Origin: a virus
Length of the DNA: 64,000 nt
IMG/VR virus record: IMGVR_UViG_3300013195_000003
Location: 1-64,000 of that record
Reading direction: 5' to 3' (one strand)
Part shown: positions 6,693-14,553 of the stretch, in pieces
Numbering within the stretch: position 1 is the first letter of the stretch
How the letters are laid out: each line of letters begins with the position of its first letter
Notes under the pieces: model-generated
Database searches by the model: none
What the model saw: only the letters and a program-made list of their open reading frames with translations
What the model was told of the DNA's origin: nothing
Program-made: the position numbers and the translations under genes

Positions 6693-6929
6693 ATGCCGAT
6701 TTATCCAGTAGTTAATCGTCACACAGGTGAGAAACAAGAACTAAACCTTTCTCTTGCTAATTACGAGCAGTGGAGAAAGGACAATCCCGATTGGGACAAG
6801 GACTGGTCCGCTGGTGTAGCAGGAATGGGAGAGGTTGGAGACTGGAGAAACAAAACTGATGGAGGATGGAACGAAGTTCTTCAAAAGGTTTCTCAAGTAC
6901 CTGGATCTAACGTCAAACCCTACAAATAA
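6693..6929 (+). CDS. conserved small cyanophage protein
   Basis: 78 residues: MPIYPVVNRHTGEKQELNLS, then YEQWRKDNPDWDKDW, GEVGDWRNK, GGWNEVLQKVSQVPGSNVKPY. I recognise this Trp-rich pattern as very conserved in marine T4-like phages, but I know no experimentally shown role. It shares its first ~35 residues with the preceding gene, so the pair probably arose by duplication of an N-terminal module. It is 9 bases upstream of phoH. Confidence 0.75.
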   Translation: MPIYPVVNRHTGEKQELNLSLANYEQWRKDNPDWDKDWSAGVAGMGEVGDWRNKTDGGWNEVLQKVSQVPGSNVKPYK

Positions 6930-6938
6930 CCAACACCT

Positions 6939-7688
6939 ATGCCGAGAAGAAAGTCAACCGCAGCTCTTTCTACTAAGCAGATGAAAAGATCTAAACCGAT
7001 CAACACATCTCTTATGAGGAACATTGAACCTCTGACAGAGAACCAAGAAAAACTCTGGGATGAGTACGCTAAAGGTCAAAACCTGATTGCCTATGGTGCA
7101 GCTGGTACAGGTAAAACCTTTTGCCTTGTCTACAATGCACTCAAAGAAGTCCTTTCGGAAGACTCTCCATACGAAAAGGTATATCTGGTCCGCTCTTTAG
7201 TTGCTACTAGAGAGATTGGATTCCTTCCTGGTACACACGACGACAAGAGCTTCCTTTACCAGATTCCTTATAAGAATATGGTGAAGCATATGTTCTCGAT
7301 GTATACTGATAAGGAATTTGAGACACTCTATGACGACCTTCAACGTCAAGAAACTATCAGCTTTTGGTCTACTTCTTTTCTTAGGGGTACGACTCTTGAT
7401 AATGCTATTGTAATTGTGGATGAATTTCAGAACTTGAATTTCCACGAACTTGATAGTATAATCACTAGGGTTGGTGAGAACAGCAAGATTATGTTTGCTG
7501 GAGATGCCACCCAAACCGACCTTCAAAAGGTCACAGAACGCACTGGCATTCTAGATTTTATGCAAATCCTTGAGGGTATGCCCGAGATGTCGAAGATCGA
7601 ATTCAACATTGAGGATATTGTAAGGTCTGGTCTGGTTAGATCGTATCTGGTCTCCAAGATCAACCAAGGTTACAATGAAAAAATTTGA
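6939..7688 (+). CDS. phoH: PhoH-like P-loop ATPase
   Basis: 249 residues. Walker A GAAGTGKT is at residues 53-60 and Walker B is IVIVDEFQNL, followed by the conserved ITRVGENSKIMFAGDATQTD (sensor/helicase-like) block and the C-terminal EFNIEDIVRSGLVRSYL segment. PhoH is an ATPase predicted to act in RNA metabolism; in cyanophages it is a widespread marker gene and not a reliable phosphate-stress indicator. Length matches cyanophage PhoH. It overlaps the nuclease gene by 14 bases. Confidence 0.93.
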   Translation: MPRRKSTAALSTKQMKRSKPINTSLMRNIEPLTENQEKLWDEYAKGQNLIAYGAAGTGKTFCLVYNALKEVLSEDSPYEKVYLVRSLVATREIGFLPGTHDDKSFLYQIPYKNMVKHMFSMYTDKEFETLYDDLQRQETISFWSTSFLRGTTLDNAIVIVDEFQNLNFHELDSIITRVGENSKIMFAGDATQTDLQKVTERTGILDFMQILEGMPEMSKIEFNIEDIVRSGLVRSYLVSKINQGYNEKI

Positions 7689-8358
7689 TCATTCTGAACT
7701 TCTAGATTCTGTTACACTAAAACGTGGTCTTGTAGAGGGGCGGCGCTTGTACTCCGTAGGGGACAAGCACTACCCCTCTGTTACTACTGTCCTCTCTAAT
7801 CGTAAGAAGAAAAGAGAGGCAATTGCTAAGTGGCGTAATCGTGTTGGAGCTGAGGTTGCTAACCGCACCTCTACTCGTGCTGCTAAACGTGGCACAAACT
7901 TTCACGGTATTGCTGAGCAGTACATCTTAAACAAACTTAACCTGGATGACCATAAGGACTCGCCCTTACCAGTCCAGATGTTTCGCACTTCTCAAAGTGT
8001 TATAGATAGAATAGATCGACCTCGCCTTGTCGAGTCGATGCTCTGGTCAGACAAGTTAAAGATTGCTGGACAAGTAGACCTTATTGCAGAGTTTGACGGT
8101 GTGCTGTCTGTGATTGATTTCAAGACATCTAAGTCACCGAAGAAGTCATACATCGCTCAGGATTATTTCCCGCAGCTGTGTGCCTATGGGTATATGTTCT
8201 ATGAACATTACAAGATTGAAGTAGAAAAATTTGTTGCCATCGTTGCTTGCGAAGATGGTGAGTGTCAGGTTGTAGAAACTTCTGTCAAAGAACCCCACTT
8301 TCTTAAACTACTTGAGGCGATCAAAGAATACGAGATGACAAATGCCTCAACAACCTGA
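7675..8358 (+). CDS. RecB/Cas4-like PD-(D/E)XK exonuclease
   Basis: 227 residues. PD-(D/E)XK nuclease motifs appear in order: the G-T-N-F-H77 helix (RGTNFHGIAEQY), Asp135 in AGQVDLIAEF, Asp148-x-Lys150 in VIDFKTSK, and the downstream Q167-x3-Y171 (FPQLCAYGYMF) characteristic of RecB/Cas4/lambda-exonuclease-type enzymes. There are no iron-sulfur cysteines, so it is not a true Cas4. It likely processes DNA ends in recombination or host DNA breakdown. It sits between phoH and the gp33-like gene, with overlaps on both sides. Confidence 0.82.
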   Translation: MKKFDHSELLDSVTLKRGLVEGRRLYSVGDKHYPSVTTVLSNRKKKREAIAKWRNRVGAEVANRTSTRAAKRGTNFHGIAEQYILNKLNLDDHKDSPLPVQMFRTSQSVIDRIDRPRLVESMLWSDKLKIAGQVDLIAEFDGVLSVIDFKTSKSPKKSYIAQDYFPQLCAYGYMFYEHYKIEVEKFVAIVACEDGECQVVETSVKEPHFLKLLEAIKEYEMTNASTT

Positions 8359-8596
8359 TGAAATAGAAAATACATTTATGACTGCTACAAAATTTGCTGG
8401 TGAAATTGAAAAACTGGTCATCGATAACCACGATATGAATTATATTGATGCCGTGGTTCATTTTTGTGAGATGAATAGTATCGAACTTGATACTGTTAAC
8501 AAGCTCATTTCAAAACCTCTGAAAGAAAAACTAAAGTATGACGCTCAGCGTCTTAACTTTATCAAGAAAACAAGTCGAGCTAAGTTGGTATTCTAA
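8342..8596 (+). CDS. probable late-transcription coactivator (gp33-like)
   Basis: 84 residues, predicted all-helical: MTATKFAGEIEKLV, MNYIDAVVHFCEMNSIEL, KLISKPLKEKLKYDAQRLNF, and a hydrophobic C-terminal tail KLVF. The pattern, especially SYIDA/YIDAVVHFCE followed by LISKPLKEKL, fits the short cyanophage version of T4 gp33 (Pfam phage late-transcription coactivator), which links RNA polymerase to the sliding clamp through its C-terminal tail. This is from memory of the family. The start could also be ATG 8378 (MTATKF). It overlaps the nuclease by 17 bases and the next gene by 1. Confidence 0.65.
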   Translation: MPQQPDEIENTFMTATKFAGEIEKLVIDNHDMNYIDAVVHFCEMNSIELDTVNKLISKPLKEKLKYDAQRLNFIKKTSRAKLVF

Positions 8597-8937
8597 TGAG
8601 TTTTAGGGAATCTGAAGTCGTTCAAAAAGAAATCAAGATCATTAACTCTCTGCAAGATCAGCTTGCAGAGATGACGCTTGCTTTTCCTGCTATGTCAGCT
8701 GACGAGCGTGAAGAGTATGTGGAAATTGTTGAAACTCTTTTAGAAAAGCAAAGAATCTTGTGGATGCGTGTCGAATTGTCAAAGAATGATGACGAAACGG
8801 CAGCATTAATGGCTAATGATGTTCGCAAGGTTATGGATGCTATTGGAATCCCCAAAGACGTTTGTGTGAAAGACGTTTTCAACAACATTGATGAGATGAT
8901 TGACACGTTGAAACGTACCATTGCTGACCTAGACTGA
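8596..8937 (+). CDS. DUF1825 family protein
   Basis: 113 residues, helical. MSFRESEVVQKEIKIINSLQ at the start, an EEYVEIVETLLEKQRILWMRVELS core and a C-terminal MIDTLKRTIADLD match the cyanobacterial DUF1825 family (about 110 residues, starting MSFFDSEIVQ... in hosts). The function of this family is unknown. It is a cyanobacteria-specific gene family carried by the phage, so it may act on a host target. Its start overlaps the preceding stop (TAATG). A 76-base gap with a late box follows. Confidence 0.75.
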   Translation: MSFRESEVVQKEIKIINSLQDQLAEMTLAFPAMSADEREEYVEIVETLLEKQRILWMRVELSKNDDETAALMANDVRKVMDAIGIPKDVCVKDVFNNIDEMIDTLKRTIADLD

Positions 8938-8982
8938 ATCTTAAGGTTTTATACCTAGACAATATTGTGTCAAAGTGATACA

Positions 8983-8989
8983 ATAAATA
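8983..8989 (+). promoter_or_regulatory. T4-type late promoter box
   Basis: ATAAATA, 25 bases before the ATG at 9014. T4-like cyanophages use N-ATAAATA as the late -10 element; spacing matches the other boxes in this window. Confidence 0.6.
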
Positions 8990-9013
8990 AGTACTTAAGT
9001 AGCTCTGTGCTGT

Positions 9014-9229
9014 ATGGACCCATCTACTGTAGGACTTTGGACGACAGTTTTAATTGTTGCTTTTCTAATTGCCTACGCGGGTGTCGAAGAGACTATGAGA
9101 CTCTTCGCTTACATTGATCTTCAAATCCGTTACGCTTGGATTAGATTCCGTATGGAAATGATGCGACGTAAGTTGAAGAGACAGCTTGGATCTGCTTTCT
9201 TTCCCTCAGAGGACAACAACAATGGCTGA
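9014..9229 (+). CDS. small membrane protein with basic helix
   Basis: 71 residues. One transmembrane helix (about residues 8-25, LWTTVLIVAFLIAYAGVEE) is followed by a long basic amphipathic helix (RYAWIRFRMEMMRRKLKRQ) and a polar tail. A single-span membrane anchor with a positively charged cytoplasmic part would suit membrane- or nucleic-acid-associated roles, but none is known. It is preceded by a late box, suggesting expression late in infection. It overlaps the next gene by 8 bases. Confidence 0.7.
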   Translation: MDPSTVGLWTTVLIVAFLIAYAGVEETMRLFAYIDLQIRYAWIRFRMEMMRRKLKRQLGSAFFPSEDNNNG

Positions 9230-9530
9230 TGATCCCGTATTTAAAATGGATCGCGTTGAGTGCGAGAAGTGTGGAGCAGTTTGGCTTAATGGGCAACACT
9301 ACTGGTCTGGCACTGGAGCAGAAGGAAACGAGTTTGATCTCGCAGGTTTAGTTTGTAATCAGTATGGGGATGAGAAATGTATCAATCCCGCTAAAGGAAC
9401 TGAAGCAAGCAAGTTGTATGGTGATTCCTGGGCGAAGCGTATGGAGGACATCACCGAAGGGTTTGATGACAAGCACGCTGAGATGACTGAGCGGTTCAAA
9501 GGAAAGGGAACATCCCTTGACGACCTCTGA
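9222..9530 (+). CDS. four-cysteine zinc-ribbon-like protein
   Basis: 102 residues from ATG 9222. Two cysteine pairs are visible: C14-x2-C17 (VECEKCGAVW) and C45/C53 (LVCNQYGDEKCINP), a plausible zinc-binding site around a central loop, followed by a charged helical tail. The ATG at 9222 gives a clean start with an 8-base overlap to the upstream gene; an upstream in-frame ATG (9186) lies deep inside that gene. The 3' end contains the -35 of the promoter at 9517. Function unknown. Confidence 0.7.
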   Translation: MADDPVFKMDRVECEKCGAVWLNGQHYWSGTGAEGNEFDLAGLVCNQYGDEKCINPAKGTEASKLYGDSWAKRMEDITEGFDDKHAEMTERFKGKGTSLDDL

Positions 9531-9545
9531 GAAAACCGTTATAAT
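9517..9545 (+). promoter_or_regulatory. strong sigma70-like promoter for leader RNA and tRNA-Thr
   Basis: TTGACG (9517-9522), exactly 17 bases, TATAAT (9540-9545). It is the best consensus promoter in the window. Its -35 box lies inside the end of the 9222 gene. Confidence 0.75.
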
Positions 9546-9551
9546 TAGTGC

Positions 9552-9673
9552 ATAAGGGACTGGAATGCATCCTGGCTCGCGTCTCCGAGAGTAAATAGAA
9601 TCGGAACACCAACCCACGTGAGAGAGGGGTGGGATCCCCCTTGATGCCCGTCAGTTGCTAGCGCTGACGTACT
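9552..9673 (+). ncRNA. structured leader upstream of tRNA-Thr
   Basis: About 120 untranslated bases between a strong promoter and the tRNA. Hairpins visible: CCCAC 9613-9617 with GTGGG 9629-9633, and CGTCAG 9649-9654 with CTGACG 9664-9669. Only a 9-codon frame (ATG 9564) exists. It may be only a processed tRNA leader or may be an independent small RNA. Confidence 0.35.
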
Positions 9674-9747
9674 GCCACTCTAGCTCAGCTGGATAGAGCA
9701 ACTGTTTTGTAAACAGTAGGTCAACGGTTCAAGTCCGTTGAGTGGCT
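9674..9747 (+). tRNA. tRNA-Thr (UGU)
   Basis: 74 bases without encoded CCA. Acceptor GCCACTC pairs with GAGTGGC (9740-9746). The D-arm AGCTCAGCTGGATAGAGC, anticodon loop TTTGTAA with anticodon TGT, and T-arm with GGTTCAAGTCC are all intact. It reads ACA/ACG threonine codons. Confidence 0.95.
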
Positions 9748-9752
9748 TGGAT

Positions 9753-9764
9753 CTGTGCTATACT
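9753..9764 (+). promoter_or_regulatory. extended -10 promoter for gp32
   Basis: CTGTGCTATACT: TGC plus TATACT at 9759-9764, 47 bases before the gp32 ATG. It is identical over 12 bases to the promoter core at 709-720. TTGAGT (9738-9743) inside the tRNA 3' end could be a -35 with a short 15-base spacer. Confidence 0.55.
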
Positions 9765-9810
9765 GTGCAGGTCCTTCAAACCAAATCCAACTCAATCCGA
9801 GGAAATCCAA

Positions 9811-10731
9811 ATGTCTTTTAGCGACCTTAAGCGCCGTTCTACTTCCCAGCTTCAAGCACTCGTGCAGGAAGCAGAGAAGATCAATAAGTCCAGCAGCGGT
9901 GGAGATGACCGTCTGTGGAAACCAGAACTGGACAAGTCTGGTAACGGATACGCTGTTATTCGCTTCCTCCCCGCACCTGATGGTGAGGAACTGCCGTGGG
10001 CGAAAGTATACTCCCACGCATTTCAGGGTCCTGGCGGATGGTACATCGAGAACTCCCTGACCACCATTGGTGGCAAGGATCCTGTCGGTGAAGTCAACCG
10101 CAAACTCTGGAACTCTGGCATCGATGCCGACAAGGAAGTTGCACGTAAGCAGAAGCGTAAGCTGTCTTACTACAGCAACATCTATGTTGTGCGTGACCCT
10201 GCCCACCCTGAGAACGAAGGTAAAGTCTTCCTGTACAAGTTCGGTAAGAAGATCTACGACAAGATCACTGCGGCAATGCAACCCGAGTTTGAGGACGAGA
10301 CTCCTATCAATCCTTTCGACCTGTGGGAAGGTGCCAACTTCAAACTGAAGATCTGTAAGGTTGCTGGTTACTGGAACTACGATAAGTCTGAGTTTGACTC
10401 TCCTAGTGCACTGCATCAGGATGATGATGAACTGGAGCGCATCTGGAAGCAGCAGTATTCTCTGTCTGCCTTCACTGCTGCTGATCAGTTCAAGTCTTAT
10501 GAAGAACTCCAAGCACGTCTGAATGAAGTGCTCGGTATCAATAAGAAGAGTGCTGCTCCGACTGTTGATGACGAAGAGTTTGAACCTGTTGTACCCTCCA
10601 CTCCTAGCTTCTCTCCTAAGTTTGAGAAGAAGACTGAAACTGTGGATGCGGGATTCAATGCACCCGACATTACTCCTAGTAATGATGAGGATCAACTGTC
10701 CTACTTCGCTCGCCTTGCTGAGGAAGACTGA
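9811..10731 (+). CDS. gp32: single-stranded DNA-binding protein gp32
   Basis: 306 residues, T4 gp32 type. It coats ssDNA in replication, recombination and repair. The basic N-terminal cooperativity region (LKRRSTSQLQALVQ), the OB-fold core with aromatic and basic residues (YAVIRFLPAPDGEELPWAKV, YYSNIYVVRDP, KVFLYKFGKKIYDKI) and the acidic C-terminal tail (VDDEEFEPVV ... LAEED) that contacts partner proteins are all visible. The zinc-binding Cys/His cluster of T4 gp32 is not evident. The ATG at 9811 has GAGG 9 bases upstream. Its stop overlaps the next start (ATGA). Confidence 0.92.
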   Translation: MSFSDLKRRSTSQLQALVQEAEKINKSSSGGDDRLWKPELDKSGNGYAVIRFLPAPDGEELPWAKVYSHAFQGPGGWYIENSLTTIGGKDPVGEVNRKLWNSGIDADKEVARKQKRKLSYYSNIYVVRDPAHPENEGKVFLYKFGKKIYDKITAAMQPEFEDETPINPFDLWEGANFKLKICKVAGYWNYDKSEFDSPSALHQDDDELERIWKQQYSLSAFTAADQFKSYEELQARLNEVLGINKKSAAPTVDDEEFEPVVPSTPSFSPKFEKKTETVDAGFNAPDITPSNDEDQLSYFARLAEED

Positions 10732-10958
10732 TGAAACTGTTGACTCTCGAAGATTACCAGAAGGCAGGTGAAACCTTCTGGCCAAAGTACTGGTATGTTG
10801 CCAAAGAACTTGGTGAGGATGCCAGAGCGGAGGATATTCTGAAGATCCTTGAATCCATCGGTACAGTAGCATTGCGACTGAAGATGGAAGACAAGGGTGA
10901 TCCCTTCGGATTTAATAAGAAGTCTGAAAAGGATGAGATGCCTGGATCAGATACTTGA
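10731..10958 (+). CDS. conserved hypothetical protein downstream of gp32
   Basis: 75 residues, starting in an ATGA overlap with gp32: MKLLTLEDYQKAGETFWPKY, then an acidic helical region and a polar C-terminus. Translational coupling to gp32 suggests a replication-related small protein, but this is inference only. Its 3' end overlaps by 12 bases the convergent minus-strand gp53 gene (stop at 10947). No terminator hairpin was seen between them. Confidence 0.65.
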   Translation: MKLLTLEDYQKAGETFWPKYWYVAKELGEDARAEDILKILESIGTVALRLKMEDKGDPFGFNKKSEKDEMPGSDT

Positions 10959-13028
10959 TCTCTTCAGAGTTTCGCTGATAAAATCGGAGGAGCGCTTATA
11001 AGGAAGTTGCTCCTTCATTTCTTGCAAGAAGCGTGAGATGTACCTCTTTTTCAAGATGTATATCTCGCGCTTTTTGTCATTTAATTCTGTCTCGTACTGG
11101 AAATAATCGACTGGTGTAGCAATATCTTTTCCGAGCTTGTTTACAACAGTCTGTGTTCCTGGATCGTAGTAACGGAAACCATCACGCACTAACTTCTCCC
11201 ATCCACTAGTGCCAGAAGGACGATTGAGTTGATACCTGAATAAGTTTCCAAGCTTGTCAACATACTGAGGTTCTGACAGTGTAGTAGACACCACACTTCT
11301 TACGATACCTACAGATGTATCGCTAGTAAATGACATAGTATCATCGATAGGATTGTTAGCATCGATAGTCTTCAGTTCAACTGTCATCGTACTAACTGAT
11401 GGACCAACTGAGTTATCTGCTGCATACGATGTGACTTCAGCAACAGTTCCATTGGAGAAAGTAATCTCATCACCCACTGCAAATGTGTTAGGACTTTCGC
11501 CTGGGATTGCTTGCAGAAAAGCTCTTTGATCTGGGTTGCCACCAGTTTGACTGATACCTAATTCATACGTAGAATTATATGAACCACCATTGGTGATAAC
11601 AATGTCCACAATAGATTTACCTAGTACTACTTTTGCAGCAGCACCACCACCTGTGGTATCGAGAGGATTGTTTGCTATGTATGCATTAGCGTCCGTATAA
11701 TAAGCACTGGTATTCAGGAAGTTAACTGTAGTAATACCATAGTGGTCATAGTCTGATCCACTATTGCCAGGTTGATACAGTTGGAAGTATACATTCTGGG
11801 TTCTTACGTTCGGTGGAACCACAAAGTCATAGTTAGTAAGAACACCAGTACCACTTCCGTTAGGTACAGCTTCGATCACGATACCTAGGTTGACCCAATT
11901 CTCCTCAACAGGTGCACCATCAGTGATCTGATATCTCAGGTAAAGATCTTCTGTACCACTGACATCAGGTGTTTCGCCACCGTTACTTCCATTACCACGG
12001 ACAGCATAGACACGTACAGTGTCATAAGTTGACATATCTACGGGGTTAAGGGTAGCGTAACGGGTTCCTGGAGAATCACCGAATCTGAGGTGCGTACCAC
12101 CAACGTCAAAACCTCCTCCCGTTCCAGTTCCTGTACCGTTTGCGGCAATGGTCGTACCGTTACCAAACTCGTAGATGTTATCTGCAACAGTAGTATCAAA
12201 CTTAGTACCATCGAGACGAATCTCCGTTACTTTACCTTCTTCGATTACAGCTGTAGCATCGAGACCTGCTAAACCACCATCAAAAGTAATAATGGGAGGA
12301 TACGTATAGTTCTCGCCAGGAGATGTAACTTCAATACGTTTTAGGTATCCTGTGTCAGACAGAACTGCATAACCTGTTGCCCTTACAGCTGGTAAGGGAC
12401 CGAAGTCTCCACCAGGAGCTGAGAATCCTATGATAGGCGGTTCTTCAAACCCCCAACCAGATGAAACGGAAGTAGTACATACTCCCCAAGAACAATGCAT
12501 CAGTCTTACACTAGTGATCTCTAGCTTTCTAGATACTTCCAGTGTTGTTTCATTATCTGGTGTAGGGAAGTCAACGTCAGATTTGTTGTACTCTACCCAC
12601 ATTGGAGAGTTGTAAAAACTCTCGTCTACAATCTGACCTGCAGGTAGAACAACATTATCTTCAGAGTCTTTTACTTCTGTGGTAACATAATGTTTGATGC
12701 TATATGGATTGTCGTACTTCGTGTTGATATATTCCATCAACACAGATGTGCTCATTGGCCAATCAAAGTATGGATTGATGATGTTATTGCACATCATAAT
12801 GATCCAGTCATAGTCAGAGCGACCATAAACATTCTCTGACACAACATCAGGACGATCAGAGTCGTCGATCACATATTTTTTAAAGTAAGTAGCAGTATCT
12901 AAAGCACTCTCAGAAAGCTTAAATCTTCTAAAGATATTTTTTGCTACCTTGTATTGCTGTTCCGACCACGGGAACTTGATAGGTCGAACAGCAAGATCAA
13001 TATTCGGTAAGTAACTGAAGTATGGCAT
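10947..13028 (-). CDS. gp53: baseplate wedge protein gp53, extended
   Basis: 693 residues, minus strand. The N-terminal ~150 residues carry the gp53 pattern (PYFSYLPNIDLAVRPIKFPW, KNIFRRFKL, YGRSDYDWIIMMCNNIINPY, DWPMSTSVLMEYINTKY), and the extreme C-terminus (DYFQYETELNDKKREIYILK, FLQEMKEQL) again looks like gp53. T4 gp53 is under 200 residues, so about 450 residues are inserted. The insert holds a GxGY-type beta module (VTSPGENYTYPPIITFDGG) and Gly/Thr-rich beta sequence, probably displayed on the baseplate rim. Last gene of the gp4-gp2-like-gp48-gp53 operon; the start overlaps the gp48 stop by 1 base. Confidence 0.85.
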   Translation of the reverse strand: MPYFSYLPNIDLAVRPIKFPWSEQQYKVAKNIFRRFKLSESALDTATYFKKYVIDDSDRPDVVSENVYGRSDYDWIIMMCNNIINPYFDWPMSTSVLMEYINTKYDNPYSIKHYVTTEVKDSEDNVVLPAGQIVDESFYNSPMWVEYNKSDVDFPTPDNETTLEVSRKLEITSVRLMHCSWGVCTTSVSSGWGFEEPPIIGFSAPGGDFGPLPAVRATGYAVLSDTGYLKRIEVTSPGENYTYPPIITFDGGLAGLDATAVIEEGKVTEIRLDGTKFDTTVADNIYEFGNGTTIAANGTGTGTGGGFDVGGTHLRFGDSPGTRYATLNPVDMSTYDTVRVYAVRGNGSNGGETPDVSGTEDLYLRYQITDGAPVEENWVNLGIVIEAVPNGSGTGVLTNYDFVVPPNVRTQNVYFQLYQPGNSGSDYDHYGITTVNFLNTSAYYTDANAYIANNPLDTTGGGAAAKVVLGKSIVDIVITNGGSYNSTYELGISQTGGNPDQRAFLQAIPGESPNTFAVGDEITFSNGTVAEVTSYAADNSVGPSVSTMTVELKTIDANNPIDDTMSFTSDTSVGIVRSVVSTTLSEPQYVDKLGNLFRYQLNRPSGTSGWEKLVRDGFRYYDPGTQTVVNKLGKDIATPVDYFQYETELNDKKREIYILKKRYISRFLQEMKEQLPYKRSSDFISETLKRSSI

Positions 13029-13957
13029 TAGTAGTACTGTTGACCTGAGCTAAACGAATCACCAAAGTCTTGAGAAAGAACCATCTTAAGTTCTTTGAAT
13101 TGCAGACCGACGCTCACTGCAATGGGTGCACCGTCTGCATAGGTGGCATAACTACCACCACTTGTGTAGTTAACACTAACGCCTGTTAGTGCACAAGCTT
13201 TCATCTTATTTAACCAGTGATTTGATCTACTGCCTTGCTTGTATTCAATCTTGAATACGTTAGGCACTTTCATAAACCATCCGTCCTGCTCCATCGATGG
13301 TGCAGATGCTTTTTTGAACTGCCAAATCATCTCTTTAATAATCAGAGATTCCTTTTGATTCCTAGGAACCATTGTCCAACCAAATGAGAACTCTCTTAGT
13401 CCCACTGAGTCAAACATAACCTCTAGGTTGGGGTTAGCAACCTGACCTAACACACCACCAAATGCAACGCTAGGATCGACACCAGCAGCGCTGGATGCTT
13501 GCTCAATAACAACTTGTTTCAATAAAGCTTTGCCTTGCTGAGCAGCATCTTGTGGTAGCATTGACTTGGCAGCTGCACTTACATTTTCTGCGGTCAGATT
13601 ATTCATCAGATTAGGAGCAGCATCCAGACCAGCACCAAATGCTCTCAGACCAGCACGTTGTAGATTGGTGACGCCTTTTCCCGCCCAAGATCTGGTGTGT
13701 GAATCATTAATATCCTCTGGCATATAGAGAATCATACTCTTGTATGGTGAACCAGACAGTTCTCCGCCACCAAAACCAGTGGTGTCATACTGAGAGTATC
13801 TACTTCCCCAAAGGTTTCCCCCTGCCTTACCAATACAATTTGCTTTACGGAAAGGTGGTTGATATTCATAGACCGTGAACATCATATAGTCATCGTGATC
13901 CGCTACCTTATCTGACGGGAAGCGGAGTGATTTACCACCACTATTGATCTTTGCCAT
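13028..13957 (-). CDS. gp48: baseplate tail tube cap gp48
   Basis: 309 residues. The tube-like fold signature appears in LREFSFGWTMVPRNQKESL followed by IIKEMIWQFKKASAPSM and FKIEYKQG, typical of the gp48/gp54 tube-initiator family. The central Ala/Gln-rich helix region and the C-terminal ALTGVSVNYTSGGSYATYADG strand agree. gp48 caps the tube-initiator at the baseplate so that tube and sheath can polymerise. Its ATG overlaps the preceding stop. Choosing gp48 over gp54 rests on the separate tube-like gene at 15007. Confidence 0.75.
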   Translation of the reverse strand: MAKINSGGKSLRFPSDKVADHDDYMMFTVYEYQPPFRKANCIGKAGGNLWGSRYSQYDTTGFGGGELSGSPYKSMILYMPEDINDSHTRSWAGKGVTNLQRAGLRAFGAGLDAAPNLMNNLTAENVSAAAKSMLPQDAAQQGKALLKQVVIEQASSAAGVDPSVAFGGVLGQVANPNLEVMFDSVGLREFSFGWTMVPRNQKESLIIKEMIWQFKKASAPSMEQDGWFMKVPNVFKIEYKQGSRSNHWLNKMKACALTGVSVNYTSGGSYATYADGAPIAVSVGLQFKELKMVLSQDFGDSFSSGQQYY

Positions 13958-14553
13958 TAGGAAACCTTGCGTTTAGCTTTGAATCGATACTTGGAATCAG
14001 GATCATATTTGCGCCATACTTTATTAGCGGGAAACGGTATCTCTATTTTTCCTATTGCAGATACAAACTGTTCTGTTGGTAAGTAGATCGCTGAGTCCCA
14101 ATCACTTTCTGCGATCTGTATAAACAGACCACCATTTTTGACATCACTTTTCAAATATTTATGGATGATTTTGCGAGGTACATCGATTTTGTTTTTTAAT
14201 AAAGCCTCGATAGTTTTCATCCTCTTTTTTGGACTGATGTAATGTAAGTTCGCTGCCCAGAAATGATCTTGTTTTACTTGCAGCACAAGAACCACAGGAA
14301 GCTGATCGTAGAATGGAAGCACCTGTTTAGATACACGTGCATCATACTCAAACATCATCAACTGTCCAATTTTTGGAGTGAATGATACTTGATTATCGTC
14401 ATCACGATTTACTCTTTCATTAGTTATAACAGCATCTTTTGTTCCGTCTGCTAGAGCAGAACGCATTGCAACCTTACCCGCCTGACGCCACCAAGCAGGA
14501 CTACGATCTTCACCAGCTTGTGCCTTCTCTAATTTTTCAAAGACTGATTCCAA
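13957..14553 (-). CDS. structural protein, probably gp2-like DNA end protector
   Basis: 198 residues. The start is TTG at 14553-14551, fixed by a strong Shine-Dalgarno GGAGG (complement of 14560-14564) six bases upstream; no in-frame ATG gives a comparable site. Features are AWWRQAGKVAMRS, then KIGQLMMFEYDARVSKQVLPF, YDQLPVVLVLQ and FWAANLHYISPKKRM, a pattern recalled in cyanophage proteins annotated as DNA end protector or virion structural protein. Position next to gp4 fits T4, where genes 2 and 4 are neighbours. The gp2 label is inference. Overlaps gp4 by 17 bases. Confidence 0.55.
   Translation of the reverse strand: MESVFEKLEKAQAGEDRSPAWWRQAGKVAMRSALADGTKDAVITNERVNRDDDNQVSFTPKIGQLMMFEYDARVSKQVLPFYDQLPVVLVLQVKQDHFWAANLHYISPKKRMKTIEALLKNKIDVPRKIIHKYLKSDVKNGGLFIQIAESDWDSAIYLPTEQFVSAIGKIEIPFPANKVWRKYDPDSKYRFKAKRKVS

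Noticed and set aside
7675-8358. Cas4
   Set aside because: The nuclease lacks the four iron-sulfur cysteines and has no neighbouring cas genes.
9721-10872. Long minus-strand open frame (383 codons) opposite gp32
   Set aside because: It is the antisense shadow of a well-supported gp32 gene, has no ribosome site and its product has no recognisable pattern.
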